Positions 24,127-35,036 of a stretch of DNA of 64,000 nucleotides are shown piece by piece. The stretch comes from Allacma fusca (lineage: Eukaryota > Arthropoda > Collembola > Symphypleona > Sminthuridae), in assembly GCA_947179485.1 (NCBI GenBank), contig OX359245.1:78355067-78419066 (forward strand). The letters are read 5' to 3'. The position numbers and the translations under genes were made by a program. A model generated the notes under the pieces. That model saw only the letters and a program-made list of their open reading frames with translations, was not told where the DNA came from and searched no databases. Positions within the stretch are counted from its first letter, which is position 1; the number at the start of each line of letters is the position of its first letter.

Positions 24127-24559
24127 TACGGTCACAACTACTCGCTAGGAGGATTTCCCGCCACACGTTTATTGTTAACTGACTGAATCGTAACGGTTTG
24201 TACATAGTGGATCAACTTGCTGTCTTCGAAAATTTCACGGCCAGATTACCCGAAATCATCGTCACTGTAAACCGGAGATGCCAGTACTCAAAATGAAAAA
24301 AAAATTAAGACAACGTGCAAAATCCTGTGTTTATTTAAATTACATCCGTATTTGCCAACCACTGGTTACAAATGCTAGCATCTGGAAAATAATATAAAAT
24401 CCAAGAAAACACCTGACACTGGGTGGCGCTCCCTGTTTTTTCCAGAGCATTCCCAGGTGTCTATAATTATTTGAACCCCATTCATTTTCGGAGATCAATC
24501 CCGCAGGGTACGATCGCTTACTTCCATACTTTTGAAGAAAATAAAAACAAATTTAGTCT
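24127..24559. other. Downstream region of A6, nothing clear
   Basis: No coding frame, RNA gene or repeat supported. It ends at the target duplication of the next element. Confidence 0.4.
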
Positions 24560-24567
24560 CCTGGCAT

Positions 24568-25254
24568 TAGTGCATCGCATGGGTTCAGGTCGCACCCGGG
24601 TATTTGGGTTCAGGTCCAGGTTCAGGTTCAGTATGGGTGCATGTATTTTGGACCCAATAATTTTGGGTCCTTTCTGGGTACAATATTTTTTACCCGTGAA
24701 ATTGGGTACAGGTTCAGGTTCAGGACCAGGTACAGAGAAAAACCCGTTTTGAATTTACCTGTCAGGACCAGGTGTAACACAAGAAAGACCTGAACCTGAT
24801 CACAAAAGACCTGAAATGTTTGGGTTCATTGATTGAAAGTTAAAGGCCGGAGAATTTCAAGCTTCCAAGATAATTTCCATCGCAAAAGCTATGGCAGGGT
24901 GTCCCAGGAACCAGAAAATTTGCATTCTTATTCATTTTAAATATAGTTTGTAATATTTGTACTTTTAATACAAGATAGAATTTTAAAAAAGTTCGGATTC
25001 TCAAGTACCCAAACATGTTCAGGTCCGGTTCAAAAATACCCGGGTTCAGGTCGTCTTTTGGGTACTTTTTCGGGTTCAGGTACTAATCAGGTGCGGGTAC
25101 TACAAAAATGCAATTGGGTCAGGTTCAGGATCAAAATATTTTAACCTGTTAAATGGGTACATTTTCAGGTACAGGTTCACACTTTTGAGGTACCCAAAGT
25201 TTGGGTCCAGGTTCAGGTTCAGGTTCGACTGTTTTGAACCCATGCGATGCACTA
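24568..25254. mobile_element. Non-autonomous hAT-like element, word GGTTCAGGT
   Basis: The element is 687 bp with perfect inverted ends TAGTGCATCGCATGGGTTCA and an exact 8-bp duplication CCTGGCAT (24560-24567, 25255-25262). Left and right margins repeat GGGTTCAGGTCC-like words in both orientations, with a short unique core near 24840-25000. No transposase frame. Confidence 0.93.
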
Positions 25255-25262
25255 CCTGGCAT

Positions 25263-25699
25263 GGTTGCATCGGGACTTAGCGTGTTACCGGAAAAACATA
25301 GCCACACACCTCCACATTGATAAGGCGGGATTTATCTTCCTTTCCTCTCTTATAACCCGAAAACGTTTAATTATATTAAATGGACAACGTTACTTTCCCT
25401 CTAATGCTATTATTAAACTTGTGATGAAATAAAATTATATTGATACACACCTCTATAATGACGATAACTTTAATTCACTTGATTCACTTGAGAAAATAAT
25501 TTTATAATGAGACCTTGCATTTCAATTTGGAAGTCATTACTCAAACACTCACTCAATATTACTGCAAATATTTATCAACACTTTATAGCTTAATAGAACT
25601 TCCAGTATAAAGTCACATCCTCAAAATGCTCCCAAATCTAAGCGGTTTGGGGTGAGAGCCAGAGGGCAGTCGTTTTGCATTTTCTAAAAAAATGCAAAA
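25263..25699. promoter_or_regulatory. Conserved upstream block of A7
   Basis: Homologous to the region before A8 (29270-29645) and to the orphan block at 37870-38290. Shared words include ATTAAATGGAC, TTGCATTTCAA(T/C)TTGGAA, ACTGCAAATATTTAT and AGCGGTTT(G/A)GGGTGAGAG (here 25641-25658, 42 bases before the ATG). The last word sits where a core promoter or initiator would be expected; its role is inferred from conservation only. Confidence 0.5.
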
Positions 25700-27654
25700 A
25701 TGAAATTCGAAACATTTCCTCTTAAAACCAAGTGGGACATTTTCTCTCCAAAGTCAATGAGGGTATCGATGGAGGAAAAAATTTACACAATCTCCAGATC
25801 TTTAGTTACAACCCTTCGTCTATGCGGGTATTTTCCCTTGGATTTTGGAAACGGTCATACGATTTCCTCAAACCTTCTGTCCAAGTGGGCAGTCTGGACG
25901 TACTTTGTTTTATTTATGTTGTTGTTGATTTTTGTGGATTATTGGAATAATTTCCGTGATCACATTCAGACATTGCACATGAGCCCTACCGAAACAATTG
26001 CTTATGTAATGTTGTCAATAGTAATTTGCGTAACTGTTATCTCCTTCCGATTCTACACCGTCATTAGAATCAAGGGACTTGGGAAGTTCTGGCAATTAAA
26101 TTGCCAGCGTCTGGATGCATTTTCAAGGTTAAATCCCAATCTCGACTTTTGTAGCTCAACCTGCAAAAATTTGGAGAGTATCCACGGAATAAAAACCTCG
26201 ACCAATAGGTTTCTGTACCTGGGAATCGGCTGCTCATCCCTTGGCGTTCTTATTTCTGGGAGGAAGTTCTTCCATGCATTAGTCACGGATGGAGGCCAAG
26301 GCTTTGGTTTTGAATTACTTCGACTACTAGGACAAATTGTCTACGCTATTGGGGACTCATCCCGATTCGTGCCAGTTTTGCATCGGACATTTTTCTTGAA
26401 AGTGTATTCGTCCTGCTTTAAAATGATCGGAGATGAGCTCCAGAGTATCATTGAATTGGACAATTCTGAAGAAACTGACCAATTAATTTCCATGAAGACA
26501 CCCGAAAGTAGCGAAATAGTCCAGAAAACCAAGATTTGCTTAGAGGCTTATGGTATAATTGATGGATTGGTTAAGGAATTTAACCGCTATTTTGGACCCG
26601 AGCTAGTTTCACACACTTTGCTCTCCATGCTTTTAATCTCAGTATTGAGTTTCTTTGAAATATTTTACAGTATTCAGGGCAATGTTGCCTACGCAATGTG
26701 GGTATTTTTCTACATGGTCATGGATCTGTGGCAAATGTATTACATTGCCAAGTGGTGCACTTCAATGACGTTGTCTGCAAAAACAGTTCTTTCAAAATTA
26801 TATGATTTGGATTTTTCTGGCTTCCCTGCTTCACTGCGTTGCAAGGTAACGTTTTCATTGCTTAGGGATGTTGCATTGGTTGAGTGTGCTTCAATATTTA
26901 CATTTTATTGTGTAATTGAACTACTCCGTCCGTCAATTTCAGATAAAAATGTTAGCCTTGAAACTCTCAACGGACCCACCACAGATATGCCCAGGGCATT
27001 ATTTCACTTTGAATAAAATGTCAGTGACCACGGTAAGTGGAATTCAGATTGAATGTAATTATTTAATTCTTTACCATAATGTTACTCTGACTGAAACATT
27101 TTAAAGTGATAAAGAAATGTCTGCACCGCACAAGTGTCTACCAACAAAAAATCCGGTGGTAGATACTTTGGTGATAGACGAGATGGTTGACATTTTGGGG
27201 GTATATAATTTTGTAGTAGAATTCATTTAATCACTGAAACAGCCGGAACGTTTACAGGGTCAACTGGGTATGTACATATGTGTTACCGTACTTACTACAG
27301 TTGCCTCTCATTTAATGAAAGTTGTTCCTGTTAGCATGTAAATATTTATATTGTTCCAAATTATACGTAAATTGTACATCGTCGGTAAAATTTTGAGGAA
27401 TGAAACAGGAACAATTTAAAAGTATTAGTCTGAACTTTGGTCCGGTCTAGAAAAGCCAAAATATTTAAATCTGCTATTGAACAGTCTCAGGACTACCACA
27501 TAATTATGTGATTCAAATGTGACACCGTTAGATTTTGATAGGATAATAACTTTAATGATAAATTATCTAATTTTTGCATTTATAGATGCTTGCATCCATT
27601 ACAACCTACATAATCATTTTACTCCAGTTTCAAGTTAGCGACACAGTGTGGTGA
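25700..27654 (+). CDS. Gustatory-receptor-like 7TM chemoreceptor A7 (clade III)
   Basis: Three phase-0 exons: 25700-26845, 26943-27032 and 27586-27654, about 434 aa. The start is MKFETFPLKTKWDIFSPKSM. Conserved clade III tracts: SMEEKIYTISRSLV, KGLGKFWQLNCQRLDAFSRL, GDSSRFVPVLHRTFFLKVYS, YFGPELVSHTLLSMLLISVL and MDLWQMYYIAKWCTS. Exon 2 is IKMLALKLSTDPPQICPGHY; the last exon has TYIIILLQF at 419-427 and tail QVSDTVW. Intron 2 contains a CTACCA/TGGTAG word repeat (27119-27215) that is also present at A8. The frame is open throughout. Its 3' flank and the broken family B piece after it match those of the A8-B9 pair, marking it as one end of a duplicated unit. Confidence 0.9.
27119..27215. repeat. 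CTACCA/TGGTAG word-repeat fragment in intron 2 of A7
   Basis: Short run of GTCTACCAACAAAAAATCC and GGTGGTAGATACTTTGGTGA-type words. Longer relatives lie at 31430-31970 (intron 2 of A8) and 35440-35870. Probably the remains of one transposon-like insertion that was copied with the surrounding unit; no ends could be defined. Confidence 0.5.
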
Positions 27655-28380
27655 CCCTGCAAAATATCGGTCATGCCATATTTCAAGAATTTGTGATCAT
27701 AATTTTCCAGACGAAATTGTGTGGGTTTTGTTAGTATAATCAATGAATACCACTTTGGCATTTAATATTCAAGAGGCTATACTAATATGCATTGGAGTAA
27801 TGGCTATATATGTACATATATAATAGATTTAGAATTTATAATGTCTTTGAATAAAGGTAGAAATTATGGTTTCCACGAATTTTTAAAGATTGTTTATGAA
27901 AGGAACAACTCATTTGCATCTCGTTTTACCCCATTTAAGAAAGTGCTATCGTTGTATGCTAAGTGTTGGAAAATGCTGTCGTATAATTTAATTGAAAATT
28001 GTTATGAACTGAAATTATGACCAAATGGTTTTTGGTAGGATAACGCAAAACGAAAACACACATTTCGGTTTAACCAAATTAAATGGCAAATTTGTTTTTT
28101 CCCAAAGCAAAACATAAACCGAAAAAATAAGGTTATTTTTGGTTTTGAAAACCTTGATGTCGATTGGTCAACCTCCCCCATCTTGAACCTAACCGAATTT
28201 GTTTCGAGTAAAACCCGTTGTAGCCAAAAACCATAGTTTGAAAAAAAAAACAAAAACGTCCATGCCAGTCTCAAAAGGTCTCATAAATAAACAATGCCTA
28301 GCAACTTCTTAATGATAGTGAACCGTCTATGGACAATTTTGTAAGTATATAATAATAAAATTATAATAGCAAAAACCATA
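27655..28380. repeat. Duplicated 3' flank of clade III genes, copy 1
   Basis: This stretch is closely similar to 32061-32760 and to 38296-38770, and its left part to 36040-36240. It contains a frame at 27787-28020 (tract GFHEFLKIVYERN) that is also open at 32167-32436 but disrupted at 38361 and 36110, so it is more likely non-coding flank than a gene. The right part holds a word-rich segment beginning ATGGTTTTTGG near 28024 and ending CCAAAAACCATAG near 28235, full of AAACCGAA/GGTTTTTGG words. Confidence 0.6.
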
Positions 28381-28830
28381 GTTGTTAGCTTTGCTGTTAA
28401 GAAAAACATTGTTAAAACGTTAAATGTGGTGCTAAATGAAAAATATGAAATGTGGTTTAAATGTTGTTTTAGTAAGAATCCCTTTGGGCATGTTTTTATT
28501 TTTCCATCTTTCGATTCTTAATTACCACATCATATATATGTACATACTTGCGACCAAAGCTAGCAAGTATAATCCAAACTGGTTAATTTTTTTGGTTCCT
28601 GCAGAAAACATTTTTCAAGTAATATCAGCTCTGAAGTTTGTTTAGGGGGCTATAGTCAATGTTCATTTTGTGGTCCTCAACATTACAACTGCTCTTTTAC
28701 TCATAGATGGAGTCTCGAACCAACTCAGGTGCATAGTGTTTTCATTTGACAATAGATTGAGGAAATTTATAATTTCATGTGGTAAGTAATGCATGGGAAA
28801 GTTTATTGAGTTGTAAACACATCGGAAAGT
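28380..28830 (+). pseudogene. Broken family B receptor fragment (intron 1, shortened exon 2, start of intron 2)
   Basis: Aligns with B9 from within intron 1 through exon 2 into intron 2. The acceptor TTCCTGCAG|AAAAC is kept at 28601-28604, and exon 2 runs 28605-28728. It is 124 nt instead of 322: about 198 nt that encode TM3 and the FPSYFCDGDGSCG loop are missing between SALKFV and the VNVHFVVLNITTALLLIDGV tract. Exons 1 and 3 are absent. It is clearly dead. Confidence 0.85.
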
Positions 28831-28940
28831 TGTATAATAGTCCAGAAAACGAATATTTGCTTAGATACTTTTGATATAATTGATGGATTGGTTAACGAAT
28901 TTAATCGCTATTTTGGCCCCGAGCTAGTTTCACTCAAAAT
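28822..28940 (+). pseudogene. Clade III exon 1 fragment joined to the family B fragment
   Basis: About 115 bases match the part of A7/A8 exon 1 that encodes IVQKTKICLEAYDIIDGLV and NRYFGPELVS. It begins directly where the family B intron 2 homology ends and stops at an in-frame TGA after SLKI. A junction of two unrelated receptor pieces points to an unequal or illegitimate exchange between units. Confidence 0.8.
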
Positions 28941-29645
28941 TTGAATAAATATTCACAACATTTCATAAAATCAATTTAGTCAAAAACAATCTAGCTTCAT
29001 TGAGCATCACTTCCCCTGAGCGCTGTATTCAGAGATTTTGAGCTACTGGGTTTCGAAAACAGTTGCTGTAAAATACAAGGAATAAATAACTTTCATCCTT
29101 GCAAATTTTTTTGAACGCTGGGTCAGATGTTTGGGAAGCATTTATTCTCCTTTTCTGTAATAAAACATAACATTACATTTCCTGTTTGGCTTACAATTAT
29201 TATATTTTAAAATATTAGGTATGGAAATTAAATTTCATTATTTCTACCATTAGAATTCGTGTTCCAACAAAACCAGAGAGCCATACAACCAGATATTGGT
29301 AAGGAGGACTTCTTTAAAAAAAACCCGGAGCGCTAATAAATTAAATGGACTATTTTACTGCAAATGAAATAATAAAGGAATAAACTTTCGGATGAAATAA
29401 AATTGCACCAATACAAATATGTACCTAAGTATTGCCAATTATTTTAATTTGATTCCATTTGGATATTAATTTTACAATGGGCAATTGCATTTCAACTTGG
29501 AAATCGTTACTCAAAAGATCGTTGGAAATTGTTGCAAATATTTATGTACATACATACTCTAGCTGAATAGAATGCGAAATAGTCAAATCCTCCCAATTCC
29601 AACAAAGCGGTTTAGGGTGAGAGTTATTTTAAATTTTCCGAGAAA
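28941..29645. promoter_or_regulatory. Upstream block of A8
   Basis: From about 29270 (AACCAGAGAGCCATAC) to the start codon the sequence matches the orphan block at 37870-38290 and, more loosely, the region before A7. GCGGTTTAGGGTGAGAG lies at 29607-29623, 23 bases before the ATG. The first 300 bases show nothing definite. Confidence 0.5.
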
Positions 29646-32060
29646 ATGAAATACGAAACTTTTCCCCTTAGAACCAAGTGGGACATTTTAACCCCAAAAC
29701 CAATGAGAGTTTCGATGGAGGACAAAATTTCCATAATCCCTAGATCTCTAGTAAATGCCCTTCGGTTATATGGCTATTTTCCCTTGGATTTTGAAGCATC
29801 AAGTCATACCATCTCCACAAATCTACTCTCGAAGTGGGCAGTTTGGACCTACATTGTTTTATCTCTGTTGGTGCTGGCTTTTGTGGATTATGGGATTAAT
29901 TTCCGAGATCACATTCAGTCAATGCACCTGAGCCCTACCGAAACCATTACTTACACACTAATCTCAACATTACTCTCCGTAAGTACCATCTGCTTCAGGT
30001 TTTTCAACCTCGTAAGAATCAAGGGACTTGGGAAGTTCTGGCAATTAAATTCCCAGCGCCTACATGCCTTTGCCAAGCTGCACAACAATCTTGACTTTTC
30101 AAGCTCAACATCCAAAAACCGAGAATATTTTCAAAAAATAGTATCCTCAACCAATAGGTTCCTTTACCTGGGAATCAGTATCTTGATACTTGCTGGTGTC
30201 GTTGCAGTGACGAAATTTGTTTTCACACAATTCAGTCAAGATGGAAACGATTTTGTTTATAAATCATTTCGACTACTGGGACAAATTATCTACGCTCTTG
30301 GGGATTCATCCCGATTTTTGCCAGTATTGCATCGGACATTTTTCTTGAAAATGTACACGTCTTGCCTTGAAATGATTGGGAATGAGCTCCAGATGATAAT
30401 TGATTCGAACAACCCTGAAGAAACTTGCAAATTAATTTCCATGAAGACACATGAAAGTTGTGAAATAGTCCAGAAAACCAAGATTTGCTTAGAGGCTTAT
30501 GATATAATTGATGGATTGGTTAACGAATTTAACCGCTATTTTGGACCCGAGCTAGTTTTACATATTTTGCTCTCCATGCTTGTAATTTCAGCACTCAGTT
30601 TCTTTGAAATATACTACATCATTCAGGGAAATGTTCCCAATGCATTGTGGATAATTATATATATGAGCATGGATGTGTGGCAAATGTATTACATGGCCAC
30701 GTGGTCTACTTCGGTGACGTTGTCTGCAAAAACAATTCTTTCAAAATTGTATAATTTGGATTTCTCTGGCTTCCCTTCTTCACTACGCTGCAAGGTAATA
30801 TTTTCATTGCTCATTTTTATTAAAAATTTATGTATCATCTTAGAAATTTGGTAAAGTTAATAGTTATTCAAATAATCTACCAATGTTATCTATAATTATA
30901 CAAATAAAGATTTCATCAAAAACACTTTTAATATTTGAATGCAAATACTGTATATATACATACATTTAAACATGTGGATGTAGAGATGTAGCTTGTATGT
31001 GTAGTAATATTTACATTTAATTGTGTAATTGAATTACTCCGCGGGTCAATTTCAGATCAAAATGTTAGCCTTGAAACTATCAACAGACCCACCACAGATA
31101 TGCCCAGGGCATTACTTCACTTTGAATAAAATGTCAGTGACGACGGTAAGTGGAATTCAGATTGAATTTAATTATTTAATTCTTTACCAATGTAACGGCG
31201 ACTATGACACATAAAAGTGCTATGTACGGTTTGGTATGTTCCAAGATTGTTGGTATGTTCTGGGCCTATAGGCCAGGATAAAATCCATTTAGTCTGTTCC
31301 ACATTCTCGGTCCAAAGAGGATGGTCCCTGATAATGTCCTTGTGCAGGTCGAAGTTGTAGCCAAAAGTTGGAAAGGATTTACTGGCCCTGCATGAAATTG
31401 AAAACATATAATTTCAAAGGGTGTGAGCATAAATATGTTCCACCCGTCTACCACCTAATTATCTGCCGTCTAACAATAAGTATCAACCAGGCAATTTTCT
31501 ACCACTAAAATATTTGCAATCGAAGTAATTACCGTCCGATATTTACCACATGTATAAGTGCCACACAATTATCTACTAACAAATAATCCGACATCAAAAT
31601 ATGTGCACTCAAATGTCTACCATCCATGTATGATGTCTGCACCGCCCAAGTATCTAGCCACAAAAATCGGTCACCAAAATATTTGTCATCCATATATGGA
31701 CCACAAAAATATCTTCCAACCTAAAATCTGTCAACTTTAAATCGATTTCGAACCATTTCAAATTTTGATATACCACTCAAAATACGTGGAATATGAGCAG
31801 GGAGGAGAATATTTAGATGTTACAACATATGGGTGGTATTTGTTTGTATGATGGAATTTTGGATATATATTTGGGTGACACATAGCTGGGTGGTGTTTGC
31901 TTGAGTTTTATTTATCGAGGTGGTAGATATATTGGGGGTAGATAATTATTTCAATAATAAATTATCTAATTGTTTGCAATTATAGATACTTGGATCCATT
32001 ACAACCTACATAATCATTTTACTACAGTTTCAAGTTACACAGTGTGACGACACAGTGTGA
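29646..32060 (+). CDS. Gustatory-receptor-like 7TM chemoreceptor A8 (clade III)
   Basis: Three phase-0 exons: 29646-30794, 31056-31145 and 31986-32060, about 437 aa. The start is MKYETFPLRTKWDILTPKPM. It is closest to A7 by eye, especially from MKTHESCEIVQKTKICLEAY onward. Differences cluster in the TM3 region (FLYLGISILILAGVVAVTKF against the A7 form). Exon 2 is identical in protein to that of A7 (KMLALKLSTDPPQICPGHYF); the last exon begins ILGS, carries TYIIILLQF at 420-428 and ends QVTQCDDTV. Intron 2 (840 bp) contains a minus-strand LINE scrap and a long CTACCA/TGGTAG word repeat. Intact frame; followed 1.1 kb later by B9. Confidence 0.9.
31268..31400 (-). mobile_element. Probable LINE ORF2 C-terminal scrap in intron 2 of A8
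   Basis: On the minus strand one frame reads TSTCTRTLSGTILFGPRMWN then RL, resembling the R...S....R.WN.L ending of Jockey/CR1-type reverse-transcriptase proteins. Short, without a definable end, and a second frame is also open, so the call is tentative. Confidence 0.35.
31430..31970. repeat. CTACCA/TGGTAG word-repeat element in intron 2 of A8
   Basis: The left half is made of CTACCACC, TATCTGCC, ATATTT and ACCAAAATAT-type words; the right half has the complement (GGTGGTAGATATATTGGGG). This two-sided arrangement resembles the hAT-like elements elsewhere in the window, but no clean ends or target duplication could be fixed. Related DNA lies at 27119-27215 and 35440-35870. Confidence 0.55.
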
Positions 32061-33140
32061 TGACCATGCAAAATATCGGTCATGTCCTATTTCAAGAATT
32101 TGTCATCATTATTTTCAAGACGAAGATGTGTGTGTTTTGTTAGTAGTATAATCAATAAATACGACTTTGACATTTAATATTCAAGAGGCAAGCGTATTAC
32201 AAATAGGCATTGGAGTAATAGGTATATATGTACGCATATTATTAGATTTAGAATATATAATGGCTCTAAATAAAGGGATAAATTATGGTTTCCACGAATT
32301 TTTAAAGATCTTTTATGAAAGGAACACCTCATTTGAATCTCGTTTTACCCCATTTAAGAAAGTGCTATCGTTGTGTGCAAAGGGTTGGAAAATGCTGTCG
32401 TATAACTTAATTGAAAATTGTTATGAACGGAAATAATGACTAAATGATTTTTGGAAGGATAACGCAAACCGAAAACACACATTTCGGTTTAACAAAATTA
32501 AATGAAAAATTTATTTTTTCCCATAGCAAAACATAAACGGGAAAAATAAGGTTATTTTTCGTTTTTAAAACCTTGATGTCGATTTATCATCCTCCCCATC
32601 TTGAACTTAACCGAATTTGTTTCGAGTGAAACCCGGTGTAACCAAAAACCATAGTTTGAAAAAAAACAAAAGCGTCCATGCCATGCTCAAAAGGTTTCAA
32701 AAATAAACAATGCCTAGCAACTTCTTAATAATAATAAACCGTCTATGGACAAATTTCTAAGTATATAATAATAAATTTGTTTCATGGAAACTACCGAAAC
32801 CAGAAGACCGTAAATGGTGAAGTTATGTAAAATTATGTTACTTACTCTCATCATGGAGCGACTTAAGGAGCTTAAGATGGCCCCAAATAAAATTTTATCG
32901 TTGAGCACGCTTGTGTAAACAGTAGTTGGATGTATGCGATAAATGTCGGTCCGTGCGCCAATTTTGTGCAATCATTCAATCAAACAACTCAAACATGCCG
33001 CTGGATCATGTCTGGGCACAAATGTAACTCTTATTTTACAATTTTAATGAGCTTAATCCCGATATTTTTGCCGGATTTGAATACTTTAAGAACCTCATGA
33101 AAACCCATGACATTGTCAAAATATCTAGTGAGTTGGAAAA
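32061..33140. promoter_or_regulatory. Duplicated 3' flank of A8 and upstream region of B9
   Basis: 32061-32760 is the second copy of the clade III 3' flank. From about 32660 on it is homologous to 39640-40213, upstream of B10 (shared GTCGGTCCGTGCGCCAATTT, near 32945 and 39928). The last 36 bases before the ATG contain CATGACATTGTC and ATCTAGTGAGTT, conserved in front of all four family B genes. Confidence 0.55.
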
Positions 33141-35036
33141 ATGAATTGGTGGAACGTATTTCGCTCAAAACTGTCTGAATCGATACCCTTAGTTTTTCCG
33201 CTATTGCGGAAATCCCATAAAAAGCTCTACATTGAAGTCACTGGTCCAATTGTCACAAAAATTTCCACAATTCTTTGCCTGGTTCCTTTTCATTACGACT
33301 TCAAAAAGCGTGAGTTACGGACATCCAGTGGAATACACAAAGTGGTTTATCTTATTTCGGAATTAATTTACTTCATAAATTGCATACTCATCCTTTGCAC
33401 ACCCTTTCGACCTGGGTTTTACCTGTCTCTAGAGGGAACCTGGCAACAACGTACAGAAACAATTCCGTATTTACTGTTATGCATTTACGTGATCTATGAA
33501 CTGCCCTTCAAGCTGTGCTTGCTCTTTCGTCGCAGTGAGATATGTTCTCTTGTTACTTCTTACACCAGACTCGACGCGATTTATGGAGGTAATTGAAAAC
33601 AGTAGGAATTTAAATGTAATTTTTTTAGCTCCACTGTTAAAAAAACATATGTATAGTTCAAACGTTAAATGTTGTGCTAAATGAAAAATATGAAATGTGG
33701 TTTAAATGTTGTTTTAGTAAGAATCCCTTGGGGCATGTTTTTCTTTTTCCATCTTCCGATTCTTAATTACCACATCATATAATTATACATACTAGCGACA
33801 AAAGCTAGAAAGTATAGTCCAAACTGGTTTATTTTTTTGGTTCCTGCAGACAACATATTTCAAGTAAAATCAGCTCTGAAGTTTGTTTCTGAGAAGTATT
33901 TGATGGAGGAAGCAGTGTGGATTACTGCTTTAGCCACGACACTGACAGTACCGGTAATGATGGGTTGGCTGTGCTGGTTGCTTCCAGATATACTTGTTTT
34001 CTTCCCATCATATTTCTGTGATGGAGATGGATCCTGTGGAAACATCCTTCTCATTCCTTTATGCCTCGTTGATGCCTTCGTTGCTTTCAAGGGGCTAGTC
34101 AATGTTCATTTTGTGGTCCTCAACATCACAACTGCTCTTCTACTCATAGATGGTGTCTCGGACCAACTCAGGTGCATAGTGTTTTAATTTGACAATAGAT
34201 TGAGTAAATTTATAATTTCATGTGATTAGTTATGCACGGGAAAGTTTATTGAGTCGTAAACACATCGGTATTCGGAGACCCTTGAGTTGTAATAATTATT
34301 ACAACCAAGCAAAAACTCTGATTAGTTTTTTATATTATCGGTGTTGCAGACGAGCTAGAGGGTTTAAAAATTGCGCTTTAACGTAGCATTTTAACAAAAA
34401 CACTGAGCAATGCAATAGTCCAATGCATTATTTGAACCCAAACAACCAAAAATGTTTGAATTTGTAATTGACCTTACAATATTTATATAATATTGACCTC
34501 CAAAAAAAATAATTTTGTCGCAAATTATTTGCAGATTTAAAGTGAACACAGCCGATTGGGAAGATTTTCAAAAAACATACAATCAGCTGCTACTTTTGAA
34601 AAATCTGATGAATGAACTACTTAATCCGTTCCTGCTCCCAATTTTCGTGTTAACAACCTTGATTTTAAATGTATCCTTATTTGTCGTTTCTATTCGGGAT
34701 TTTTCTTATTTCGTACAAACTGTCGGGATATTGTACATGTATTTACCCTTGGCATTCGTCTACTTCTTTACCACGATGTGTTTTAACCTACGTCGCTCCG
34801 AGGATTTGCAGATTTCATCAAACCTGTATCTGGACGCTGCTGAGCATAAGTACTGAAAGGAGAAGCTGCAGGACTACAGGGGGGGCCCAAAACACAGAGC
34901 TCTAAGCATCAAAACAATCAGACAGCCGGAGCTCAGCATTAATATTGGTGGGGTCTACCTGATTACATTGGGTTCGGCTACGCTCTACGCCCAAACTGTT
35001 ATCGATAACATTTTTAACATCCTTCTGATGGACTAA
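33141..35036 (+). pseudogene. Family B 7TM receptor-like gene B9, one premature stop
   Basis: Same structure as B11 and B12: exon 1 33141-33588 (448 nt, phase 1 donor TATGGAG|GTAATT), exon 2 33850-34171 (322 nt), exon 3 34535-35036 (502 nt). The full design is 423 codons plus stop. Codon 364 (34854-34856) is TGA where B10-B12 have Leu (AEHKY-L-KEKL), which removes the last ~60 residues including the final membrane segment; the frame then stays open to the normal end at 35034-35036. All splice sites and the loop FPSYFCDGDGSCG are kept. A single lesion suggests a very recent pseudogene, a segregating allele, a sequencing error or stop read-through. Confidence 0.8.

Noticed and set aside
27787-28020. 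Small conserved frame with GFHEFLKIVYERN, open again at 32167-32436
   Set aside because: The copies at 36.1 and 38.4 kb are broken by stops and gaps, and similarity extends evenly outside the frame, so it is best explained as duplicated 3' flank.
28024-28240. Another complete hAT-like element (ATGGTTTTTGG ends)
   Set aside because: The inverted word is only 11 bases and no 8-bp duplication was found in any of the three copies; kept as part of the duplicated flank.
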